From Paracoccaceae bacterium (GTDB lineage Bacteria > Pseudomonadota > Alphaproteobacteria > Rhodobacterales > Rhodobacteraceae): 36,466 nucleotides of DNA. Where the stretch lies: the NCBI GenBank assembly GCA_022763485.1, contig JALEGX010000021.1, forward strand, positions 1-36,466. Reading direction: 5' to 3'. Below, piece by piece: positions 26,216 to 33,697 of the stretch (position 1 is its first letter; each line of letters begins with the position of its first letter). A program made the translations under genes and the position numbers. The notes below the pieces were generated by a model, which was not told the origin of the DNA, did no database searches, and saw only the letters and a list, made by a program, of their open reading frames with translations.

Positions 26216-26401
26216 CTCTTCCTCTCCCTTTGCGCGTTGCGGGCAATCTACGGCCTGCGGTCATGTGATGCCATGCCCCTGCCCCCGGCGCACGATGGTT
26301 TGATGTCCGACGACTTGACAGAGGTCAAAGTCCAACACCGCCGCTTCTGCACAATGGTTGAAACATTGTCGGGCCATCCCCGGCACAAAGGAGACGCGGA
26401 C

Positions 26402-26659
26402 ATGGGACTTTTTTCGAAACTCGGCCAGAGCACGGATCTGGTCAACGGCATGGCGGATCGCCTTGGCTTTGAACTGGATGAACAGGTCGCACGCGATCCG
26501 GAAACCGAAGGCAACAAATTCCGCCGCGCGGTTATGCGGTGCAGCAAATGCACCAACCAGAGCGGTTGCATCGAGCTGCAGAAACAGACCAACCATCTGG
26601 AGCAGCCCCCGGCCTACTGCATGAACTCGGATATGTTCGAACACGCCAACGACGGCTGA
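26402..26659 (+). CDS. DUF6455-type small cysteine protein
   Basis: The 85-residue protein has four cysteines in the order Cys 47, Cys 50, Cys 56 and Cys 73 (RCSKCTNQSGC and AYCMN), a layout able to hold a metal ion or cluster. It begins MGLFSKLGQ, has no signal peptide and is predicted cytosolic. It resembles DUF6455 proteins, which are frequent and uncharacterised in Rhodobacteraceae. ATG 26402 is preferred because AAAGGAG lies eight bases upstream; the longer frame back to 26237 has no ribosome site. It lies upstream of purB with a 130-base gap. Confidence 0.8.
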   Translation: MGLFSKLGQSTDLVNGMADRLGFELDEQVARDPETEGNKFRRAVMRCSKCTNQSGCIELQKQTNHLEQPPAYCMNSDMFEHANDG

Positions 26660-26789
26660 TCTGACGGGCGAAACGGGCGTTTTCAGGCGGACATTCCGTC
26701 CCATCTGGACGCAACCGGCTTGTTCCCCGCCCCCGGGCGGTCTATGAGGCGCGGCAACTCCCGCCCTTCACGACAAAGGTACTGCGCCG

Positions 26790-28094
26790 ATGATCCCCCG
26801 TTATGCCCGTCCCGAAATGGTTGCCATCTGGTCTCCGGAAACCAAGTTCAAGATCTGGTACGAAATCGAGGCGCACGCCTGTGACGCGATGGCCAAGCTG
26901 GGCGTGATCCCGCAGGAAAACGCGGACGCGGTCTGGAAAGCCAAGGATGTCGAATTCGACGTGGCCCGCATTGACGAGATCGAAGCCGTCACCAAACATG
27001 ACGTCATCGCCTTCCTGACCCACCTGGCCGAACATGTGGGCAGCGAAGAGGCCCGCTTTGTCCATCAGGGCATGACCTCTTCGGACGTGCTGGACACCTG
27101 CCTGAACGTGCAGCTGGTGCGCGCCGCCGACATCCTGCTGGAAGGCATGGACAAGGTGCTGGTCGCGCTGAAGAAGCGCGCGCTGGAGCACAAGGACACC
27201 GTCCGCGTCGGCCGCAGCCACGGCATCCACGCCGAACCCACCACCATGGGCCTGACCTTCGCGCGTTTCTACGCCGAGATGGATCGCAACAAGAACCGCC
27301 TGGAAAAAGCCCGCTGGGAAGTCGCCACCGGCGCGATCTCGGGCGCGGTTGGCACTTTCGCCAACATCGACCCTGCGGTCGAAGAGCACGTCTGTGAGCA
27401 ACTGGGCCTGCGTCCCGAGCCGATCAGCACCCAGGTCATCCCGCGTGACCGTCACGCGATGTTCTTTGCCACGCTGGGCGTGATCGCATCGTCGATCGAA
27501 AACATCGCCGTCGAAATCCGCCACATGCAGCGCACCGAAGTGCTGGAAGGCGCGGAATTCTTCTCGATGGGCCAGAAGGGTTCGTCGGCGATGCCGCACA
27601 AGAAGAACCCGGTTCTGACCGAAAACCTGACCGGTCTGGCCCGTCTGGTGCGCATGACCGTGATCCCGGCGATGGAAAACGTGGCGCTTTGGCATGAGCG
27701 CGACATCTCGCACAGCTCGGTTGAGCGTGGCATCGGCCCCGACGCCACTGTCACGCTGGACTTCGCCCTGAACCGTCTGGCCGGCGTGGTCGACAAGATG
27801 CTGATCTTCCCCGAAAACATGCTGGACAACATGAACAAGTTCCCCGGGCTGGTCATGTCGCAGCGTGTTCTGCTGGCGCTGACCCAGGCCGGTGTTTCCC
27901 GCGAAGACGCCTATTCCATGGTGCAGCGCAACGCGCTGAAGGTCTGGGAAGAGCGTCTGGACTTCCGTGAACTGCTCTTGGCCGATGCCGAAGTGGTTGC
28001 AGCACTTGGCGAAGACGGCATCAACGAGAAGTTCGACATGGGCTACCACACCAAACACGTCGACACGATCTTCCGCCGCGTTTTCGGCGAATAA
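26790..28094 (+). CDS. purB: Adenylosuccinate lyase
   Basis: The 434-residue enzyme splits adenylosuccinate to AMP and fumarate, and SAICAR to AICAR, in purine synthesis. The superfamily signature SSAMPHKKNP is near residues 265-274. The catalytic regions HQGMTSSDVLDT and GRSHGIHAEPTTMG are intact. The N-terminus MIPRYARPEM is the common alphaproteobacterial start. AICAR made here links to the his cluster product of HisF. A strong terminator follows. Confidence 0.97.
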   Translation: MIPRYARPEMVAIWSPETKFKIWYEIEAHACDAMAKLGVIPQENADAVWKAKDVEFDVARIDEIEAVTKHDVIAFLTHLAEHVGSEEARFVHQGMTSSDVLDTCLNVQLVRAADILLEGMDKVLVALKKRALEHKDTVRVGRSHGIHAEPTTMGLTFARFYAEMDRNKNRLEKARWEVATGAISGAVGTFANIDPAVEEHVCEQLGLRPEPISTQVIPRDRHAMFFATLGVIASSIENIAVEIRHMQRTEVLEGAEFFSMGQKGSSAMPHKKNPVLTENLTGLARLVRMTVIPAMENVALWHERDISHSSVERGIGPDATVTLDFALNRLAGVVDKMLIFPENMLDNMNKFPGLVMSQRVLLALTQAGVSREDAYSMVQRNALKVWEERLDFRELLLADAEVVAALGEDGINEKFDMGYHTKHVDTIFRRVFGE

Positions 28095-28117
28095 GACCGA
28101 CCAGACAGACCGATCTG

Positions 28118-28157
28118 AATGCCTGCCGAAGTCGCCCTTCGGCAGGCATTTTCTTTG
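28118..28157 (+). terminator. Terminator of purB
   Basis: A perfect 14-bp stem (28118-28131 with 28137-28150, 5-nt loop) is followed by TTCTTT. It lies 24 bases after the purB stop. Confidence 0.85.
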
Positions 28158-28251
28158 GCCGCCCGGCTGCGCCATTGTTTCGCGTTGCCCTTTGCCGACG
28201 GAAGGCAGAGCCTGAAGCGGCACAAAGAACAAACAGGCGGAGGATCCGCAG

Positions 28252-29547
28252 GTGAAACGGGCCTTGGTACTCGGGGGATATGGGCTGATCGGGTCGGCCT
28301 GCATGCGGGCGCTTGACCAAGCCGGGTTTCAGGTCCGCGGGCTGGGGCGATCCGCCCGGGCAGCGCAGCTCTGTGACCGGAGGGCGAACTGGACCATCAC
28401 GGATATGACGCGCCTGACGGCAAGGGACTGGCACGCCCTGCTTCGGGATTGCGATGTCGTGGTGAACGCCGCAGGGGCCTTGCAGGATGGGGGCCGGGAT
28501 GACCTGCGGGGCGTACATGTGACCGCATTGGAGCAGCTGGTGCAGGGGGCTGCGGATCTGCCTGTCCGGATCATCCAGATCTCTGCCGCCGGGGTGTCGC
28601 ACGACGCCTCCACCCTGTTCTTTCGCACCAAGGCCGAAGGGGACGCCGCAGTTGCAACCCATTCCGGCGACTGGGTTATTCTGCGCCCAACGCTGGTCCT
28701 GTCACCCGAGGCCTATGGCGGCACCGCGCTTCTGCACGCCGCGTCCGGCCTGCCCGGCGTCTTGCCACGGATGTTCCCCAAGTCGCAGGTTCAAACAATC
28801 CACATTGACGATCTGGCCCGCGCAGTTGTCGCCGCCGCGCGCGGCGAAATCGCCAGCGGCACCGTGGCGGATCTGACTGAAGGCGGCTCACACAGTTTCC
28901 CCGATCTGCTGCGGGCCATCCGGCACTGGCAGGGCTGGCCCGATCCCCTCTGGCGGCCCGCCCTGCCCGGTCTCATCTTGCGGGCCGCAGCCAAGGTGGC
29001 GGATCTGCTTGGTCATCTGGGATGGCGCGCGCCGATGCGCAGCACCGCCATGACCGTGCTGGCCGATGGCATCAGCGGCGATCCCTCGGCTTGGCAGGCC
29101 GCAGGCGGATCGCCCTGCCGGTCGCTGCAGGACAGTTTGCGCAGCCTGCCCGCCACCCGGCAGGAGCGGATGTTTGCGCGGCTCTACCTGCTCCTGCCCA
29201 TGGCCATCGGCGTGCTGTCCCTCTTCTGGTGCCTGTCCGGCCTGATCACGCTGCTGGATCCGGGACGCGCCATGGCCGTTCTGTCGGACCGCGGCTTTCC
29301 TTCCGGGTTGATCGCACCGGTGGTTGTTGGCGGCGCGCTCGCCGATCTGGCCCTGGGCCTTGGCATCTTGTGGCGACGCTGGAGTCGACGGGCGGCGTTG
29401 GGCATGGTCGCCCTGTCCTGTGCCTATCTGCTGGGCAGCCTGATCGCCGCACCGGACCTGTGGGGCGATCCACTGGGACCGATGGTCAAGGTTCTGCCCG
29501 GCGTTGCGCTGGCCCTGATGGTCTGGGGCCTGCTGGAGGACCGATGA
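28252..29547 (+). CDS. SDR (NAD-binding epimerase-like) fused to a DoxX-like membrane domain
   Basis: The 431-residue protein has an N-terminal Rossmann fold with GGYGLIGSA at residues 8-16 and VVNAAGALQDGG near 70-81. This is the atypical SDR type with a truncated active site; no clear Tyr-xxx-Lys is seen, but FFRTKAEGD may replace it. Residues about 305-431 form four membrane spans resembling DoxX-like proteins. The fusion is known in proteobacteria, but the substrate is unknown. The start is GTG 28252 with GGAGGA upstream. The stop overlaps the next start (ATGA), so it is coupled to the DUF2269-like gene. Confidence 0.87.
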   Translation: MKRALVLGGYGLIGSACMRALDQAGFQVRGLGRSARAAQLCDRRANWTITDMTRLTARDWHALLRDCDVVVNAAGALQDGGRDDLRGVHVTALEQLVQGAADLPVRIIQISAAGVSHDASTLFFRTKAEGDAAVATHSGDWVILRPTLVLSPEAYGGTALLHAASGLPGVLPRMFPKSQVQTIHIDDLARAVVAAARGEIASGTVADLTEGGSHSFPDLLRAIRHWQGWPDPLWRPALPGLILRAAAKVADLLGHLGWRAPMRSTAMTVLADGISGDPSAWQAAGGSPCRSLQDSLRSLPATRQERMFARLYLLLPMAIGVLSLFWCLSGLITLLDPGRAMAVLSDRGFPSGLIAPVVVGGALADLALGLGILWRRWSRRAALGMVALSCAYLLGSLIAAPDLWGDPLGPMVKVLPGVALALMVWGLLEDR

Positions 29548-30011
29548 TGTATGAGATTCTGCTGTTTCTGCACGTGATCGGCGCAACGGTTCTGTTGGGG
29601 ACCGGAGCGGGCATCGCCTTTTTCATGGTGATGTCCAACCGGCAAGGCGATCCGGCGCTGATCGCCCATGTTGCCGGGATCGTGGTGATTGCCGACATGC
29701 TGTTCACGGCCACGGCCGCCCTCGCACAGCCGGTCACCGGCTACCTGCTGGCCCGGCACGTGGGCTGGCCCCTGACCGAAGGCTGGGTGGCCCTGTCGCT
29801 GATTCTCTATATCGTGGTCGGGGCGTTCTGGCTGCCGGTGGTCTGGATGCAGCTGCGTTTGCGCGACATGGCGATCGCCGCACGCGATGCGGGAACCACG
29901 CTGCCACCGGCCTATCATCGCCTCTATCGCTGGTGGTTTGCCTTCGGTTTCCCCGCCTTTGCCGCCGTCCTGTCCATCGTCTGGCTGATGCTGACGAAAC
30001 CTGCCTTCTGA
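29544..30011 (+). CDS. DUF2269-like inner-membrane protein
   Basis: The 155-residue protein has four hydrophobic spans (about 4-26, 42-66, 80-102 and 130-150). It has the opening ILLFLHVIGATVLLGTGAGIAFFM, in which a histidine lies within the first helix, as in DUF2269 proteins. The function is unknown; haem or quinone contact via the histidine is only speculation. ATG 29544 overlaps the upstream stop by four bases; a second ATG follows at 29547. GGAGGA is just ahead. Gene order with the SDR-DoxX fusion suggests a membrane pair. Confidence 0.85.
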   Translation: MMYEILLFLHVIGATVLLGTGAGIAFFMVMSNRQGDPALIAHVAGIVVIADMLFTATAALAQPVTGYLLARHVGWPLTEGWVALSLILYIVVGAFWLPVVWMQLRLRDMAIAARDAGTTLPPAYHRLYRWWFAFGFPAFAAVLSIVWLMLTKPAF

Positions 30012-30082
30012 ACGCCCCGCCGCCCGGTTTGGGAAATTCGCCGAAATAGGGTATCCTGCGGTCATCATTCAGGAGGACGAAA

Positions 30083-30244
30083 ATGCCCAAGACGATGATG
30101 TTGATTTTCTGCCTGACACTGGCCGCACCGGCGCAGGTTCTGGCCATGGGATGTTCGGATCGCAGCCACCAGGCGCAAAGCTGCGCCAGCGGGGCGGTCT
30201 GGGACAGCGAAAAACAGACCTGCGTCCCCAAACCCACCGGCTGA
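30083..30244 (+). CDS. Small exported cysteine peptide, 53 residues
   Basis: ATG 30083 follows AGGAGG with a seven-base gap. The peptide starts with a signal sequence (MPKTMMLIFCLTLAAPAQVLA). The mature part has three cysteines and the motif SCASGAVWDSEKQTCVPK. The next gene encodes a very similar stretch, TCKGVKVWDDAKKRCVRPK, ahead of its TPR region. The small motif is common in Rhodobacteraceae secreted proteins and resembles a minimal disulfide-bridged loop. The function is unknown. Confidence 0.7.
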   Translation: MPKTMMLIFCLTLAAPAQVLAMGCSDRSHQAQSCASGAVWDSEKQTCVPKPTG

Positions 30245-30347
30245 GCCTGCATCTCACCGCTTTGTGACCAGCCTGGGCACAATGTGACCCACGTTTCGGG
30301 ATATTCCAGCTAGCCTGCCTGCAGCCGGAACGCTTCAGGAGGTTTTT

Positions 30348-30890
30348 ATGCGTATCGTGTCCGCCGCGCTGGTCGCGGCCAGTCTTGTGTGTGCTCCAAT
30401 GGCCTTTGCCGCGGGCGGGGATAGCCCGACGCCCCCCAAGCCCACCAACACCACCAAAACCTGCAAAGGGGTGAAGGTCTGGGATGATGCGAAAAAGCGG
30501 TGCGTCCGGCCCAAGCAATCCTCGCTGGATCAGGACCAGATGATCCAGGCCGTGCGCGAGCTGGCCTATGCCGGACGGCATCAGGATGCGCAGGGCGTCC
30601 TGCAGGAGTTGAACACCCCCGATCACGACATGGCGCTGACCTACTGGGGCTTCACCCACCGCAAGATGGGCAATCAGGACCTGGCCGAGCGCTATTACCA
30701 ACAGGCCATCACCCGCAACCCCGACAACCTGTTGGCGCGTTCCTACTATGGTCAGGGCCTTGTGAGCGCCGGACGGATCGAAGAGGCCATCGCCCAGTGG
30801 AAGGAGATCCGCGCCCGTGGTGGTCAGGGCAGCTGGGCCGAAACCACGCTGTCCGCTGCCTTGGAAAGCGGTCTGACCTTCGACTACTGA
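30348..30890 (+). CDS. Periplasmic TPR protein
   Basis: The 180-residue precursor has a signal peptide (MRIVSAALVAASLVCAPMAFA), a short proline/threonine linker and a two-cysteine motif CKGVKVWDDAKKRCV at about 39-53. About three tetratricopeptide repeats follow (MALTYWGFTHRKMGNQDLAE, LLARSYYGQGLVSAGRIEEA). TPR regions usually bind partner proteins. ATG 30348 has AGGAGG seven bases upstream. It follows the small peptide gene that carries the same cysteine motif. Confidence 0.88.
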   Translation: MRIVSAALVAASLVCAPMAFAAGGDSPTPPKPTNTTKTCKGVKVWDDAKKRCVRPKQSSLDQDQMIQAVRELAYAGRHQDAQGVLQELNTPDHDMALTYWGFTHRKMGNQDLAERYYQQAITRNPDNLLARSYYGQGLVSAGRIEEAIAQWKEIRARGGQGSWAETTLSAALESGLTFDY

Positions 30891-30998
30891 TCGCGGGCGA
30901 CGGAAACTAACCTAAGGTAAATCCGTCTGCGGATGGACAGCGCTCTGCCTGCCGCCTAAGCCTTGTCGGGTAAGGGATTGGCAGGCGGAGCGACGCAT

Positions 30999-31868
30999 AT
31001 GGGACCCACGGGGTCAGACACCGGCGCACGGCACGCAATCCTGCTGATGATCGCGGCCATTTTCTGCTTCACGCTGATGGATGCGGGGGTCAAGGCGCTG
31101 GCCCCGCGGGTGGGCGTTCTGCCGTCGCTCTGGGCACGCTATGCCGGTCAGATGCTGCTGGTCTTCCTGCTGGTGCTGCCGCGCTTGCGTCAGGTTGCCC
31201 AGACCAACATGCCGGGGCTGCAAATCCTGCGTTCGCTCATGCTGATGGGCGCGACCGCCTTCTATTTCCTGGGGCTCAGCCTGATTCCCATTACCGAAGC
31301 CGCCGCGTTGATGTCGGTGAACCCGGTGCTGATCACGCTGGGCGCGGGTCTCTTTCTTGGCGAACGGCTGGGCCCGCGACGCCTGTTCGGGATCGCCGTG
31401 GCACTTTGCGGGGCTGTTCTGGTGATCCGGCCGGGCAGTGACGTGTTTTCCACCGCCGCGCTGGCCCCGTTGGCCGCTGCGGTCTGCTATTCCGGCTATG
31501 CGCTGCTGACCCGCCGCGTCGGATCCGGCGAGGATGTCTGGACCTCGCTCTTTTATACCGGGCTTGTCGGGACACTGGTGCTCAGCTGTGTTGTGCCTTT
31601 TGCCTGGGTTGCGCCGGACGGCCCCGCGCTGCTCCTGATGATGGTGGTGATCGGCTTTGGCACGGTGGGGCAGCTGTGCCTCATCCGCGCGTTCAGCCAG
31701 GGAGAGGCGGCCATGCTGGCCCCCTACTCTTATACCGGGCTGATTTTCGCCGCTCTTTGGGGGATCCTGTTCTTTGCCGAACTTCCGGATGGCTGGACCA
31801 TTTCAGGTGCGCTTGTGATTGCAGGTTCCGGGCTTTATGTCTGGCACCGAGAAACACGATCCCGCTGA
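30999..31868 (+). CDS. EamA-family (DMT) membrane transporter
   Basis: The 289-residue protein has ten predicted spans in two EamA halves (about 14-140 and 150-283), typical of the drug/metabolite transporter superfamily. Conserved features are FCFTLMDAGVKAL in helix 1, ARYAGQMLLV, the PITEAAALMSVNPVLITLGAGLFLGERLG segment in the first repeat and PYSYTGLIFAALWGILFFAELP in the second. The solute is unknown. ATG 30999 is used since GGAG lies eight bases upstream; a TTG at 30963 would add a poor leader. The acyltransferase starts 11 bases after its stop, so they form an operon. Confidence 0.9.
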   Translation: MGPTGSDTGARHAILLMIAAIFCFTLMDAGVKALAPRVGVLPSLWARYAGQMLLVFLLVLPRLRQVAQTNMPGLQILRSLMLMGATAFYFLGLSLIPITEAAALMSVNPVLITLGAGLFLGERLGPRRLFGIAVALCGAVLVIRPGSDVFSTAALAPLAAAVCYSGYALLTRRVGSGEDVWTSLFYTGLVGTLVLSCVVPFAWVAPDGPALLLMMVVIGFGTVGQLCLIRAFSQGEAAMLAPYSYTGLIFAALWGILFFAELPDGWTISGALVIAGSGLYVWHRETRSR

Positions 31869-31879
31869 CCCGGAAACCC

Positions 31880-32800
31880 ATGCCCATCGATCCATCGCAA
31901 CTGACTCGGCCGCAGAAAGCGCGCTTTTTTCTGGCCAACCTTGCGTTGCGCGGGCTGATCGGCGCGGCAAACCTTGTCCCCTACAAACAACGCGTGCCCG
32001 CCATGGGCTGGCTGGTCAGCCGTCTGGCGCCGCTGGCCGGCTTTGACAAGCGCGTGCGCGACAACCTGGCCCTGACCTGCCCTGATCTGTCGCAGGCAGA
32101 GGTCGACACGCTGTGCCGCCAGGTGTCCAACAATGTCGGGCGGACGCTGATCGAACTGTATGCTGGAGCCCCCTTCCTGAAACGCGCCCACGCCGCGCCC
32201 ATCACCGGGCCAGGCTTGGCAGCACTGGAGCAGGCGCGGGCCGAAGGGCGACCGGTGATCCTGGTCACCGGGCATTTCGGCAACTATGACGCCGCACGCG
32301 CCAATCTGATTGCCCGCGGGCATCAGATGGGGTCGCTCTATCGGCGGATGAAGAACCCCTATTTCAACGAACATTATGTCGAAACGATCTCGCGCATCGG
32401 CACGCCGATGTTCGAACAGGGCCGCCGCGGCATGGTCGAAATGGTGCGCCACCTGAAGGACGGCGGCATCATCGCCATCGTTGCGGACCTGCATGCCCAC
32501 GGCGGGCGTGAGCTGCAATTCTTCGGCAAACCTGCGGTGACGTCGATTGTCCCGGCTGAGCTGGCGCTGAAGTACAAGGCGGCGCTGATCCCGGTCTACG
32601 GGATCCGCAAGCCAGACGGGCTGAACTTTGAGATCGTGATGCAGGACGAGATCCCGCATGGCGAACCGGAAACCATGATCCAGCAGATCAACGACAATCT
32701 GGAACTGCTGATCCGTCAGCACATGGGCCAATGGTTCTGGATTCACCGTCGGTGGAAGCCCTGGCTGGATCTTGGTCTCCAGCCGGACCAGGACGATTGA
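31880..32800 (+). CDS. LpxL/HtrB-type lysophospholipid or lipid A acyltransferase
   Basis: The 306-residue protein has the acyltransferase motif HFGNYD (His 132, Asp 137), a following LYRRMKNPYFNEHY segment and EQGRRGMVEMVRHLKDGG. It ends WFWIHRRWKP, as in lauroyl/myristoyl transferases. It would add a secondary acyl chain to lipid A, or act on another lipid; the exact substrate is not readable. A hydrophobic region near residues 15-35 may anchor it to the inner membrane. ATG 31880 lies 11 bases after the EamA gene. It converges with the DUF1223 gene with only six bases between stops. Confidence 0.88.
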   Translation: MPIDPSQLTRPQKARFFLANLALRGLIGAANLVPYKQRVPAMGWLVSRLAPLAGFDKRVRDNLALTCPDLSQAEVDTLCRQVSNNVGRTLIELYAGAPFLKRAHAAPITGPGLAALEQARAEGRPVILVTGHFGNYDAARANLIARGHQMGSLYRRMKNPYFNEHYVETISRIGTPMFEQGRRGMVEMVRHLKDGGIIAIVADLHAHGGRELQFFGKPAVTSIVPAELALKYKAALIPVYGIRKPDGLNFEIVMQDEIPHGEPETMIQQINDNLELLIRQHMGQWFWIHRRWKPWLDLGLQPDQDD

Positions 32801-32806
32801 GCGCGG

Positions 32807-33529
32807 TTACTCGATCCGCGCGGCCGCGATGATCGGGCCGTATTCATTGTCCTGAATCAGGACCGCCGCAGGCAGATCACCGGTCAGGTCAAACGACAGC
32901 GTGGTGGCTTCGTCACCGGGCCATTCGCCAACAATACGCCAGTCCTCAACCACATTGGCATAGCTCAGCGTATGCCCCGCCAATTCGCCACGGGTGATCG
33001 AGATTTCGCGGCGCGGCGTGTAGCGCACCAGCTGCACCACATAGTCCCCGCGCAGATCCGCCAGAGGGGCCAGCTTGATCGTCGCCGTGTCCCCGTTTCG
33101 CACCACGTCCAGCGTCACACGACCGGGTTCCGCGCGGTAGCTCTGAACCAGTTCGGCGATCCGCATGGCCTGGGTCCCGATGACGTCGTCGATCCCCTGC
33201 ACGATCATCTGCGGCGTATAGATCATCGTCCGCCCTGCCGCATGGGCATAGGCTTTCTGACGCCGGGTGTGGGCCGGATCGGCGAACTGATCCTTCCAGC
33301 CGATATAGTCCCAATAGTCGACATGCAGCGCCAGCGGCAGAACATCTTCGCGCTCGGCCAGTTTGTGCAACAGCGCGTCGGCCGGCGGACAGGAGGAACA
33401 TCCCTGCGAGGTGAAGAGTTCAACCACCACGGGGCCGGTCTGCGCCTGCGATGCGGCAGGCAGCAGAAATGCCAGCGCCGCAGCACCAGCCAACATTGTT
33501 TTCATCGTTACGGACACAGCTTTTTTCAT
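32807..33529 (-). CDS. DUF1223 thioredoxin-like exported protein
   Basis: The 240-residue precursor has a signal peptide (MKKAVSVTMKTMLAGAAALAFLLPAASQAQ). The mature part begins PVVVELFTSQGCSSCPPAD, holding a redox-like Cys 44-x-x-Cys 47 pair, then HVDYWDYIGWKDQFADP and YTPQMIVQG with a cis-proline-like Thr-Pro. This is the DUF1223 pattern. Members are periplasmic and of unknown partner. ATG 33529 is the natural start; an internal ATG at 33505 would cut the charged N-region. No terminator is seen in the six-base gap to the convergent gene. Confidence 0.9.
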   Translation of the reverse strand: MKKAVSVTMKTMLAGAAALAFLLPAASQAQTGPVVVELFTSQGCSSCPPADALLHKLAEREDVLPLALHVDYWDYIGWKDQFADPAHTRRQKAYAHAAGRTMIYTPQMIVQGIDDVIGTQAMRIAELVQSYRAEPGRVTLDVVRNGDTATIKLAPLADLRGDYVVQLVRYTPRREISITRGELAGHTLSYANVVEDWRIVGEWPGDEATTLSFDLTGDLPAAVLIQDNEYGPIIAAARIE

Positions 33530-33617
33530 GGCTCATACCTACTGCTGACCCCGATGAAACACCAATAAAGGTTTCGAGAGCAGCATTTGACCCATCCGGG
33601 CCCGCGCGTGAGTCCGG

Positions 33618-33654
33618 AAGAAAATCGGGCGCCACAGGAACCTGTGACGCCCGA
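33618..33654 (-). terminator. Terminator of acnB (reverse strand)
   Basis: Arms 33625-33638 and 33641-33654 pair over 14 bp with one mismatch or G-T. On the reverse strand the stem is followed by TTTTCTT. It lies 44 bases beyond the acnB stop. Confidence 0.8.
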
Positions 33655-33697
33655 CAATCTTGGCTCAGCGGGGATCGTCGCCAGACGATCGCAGCAC

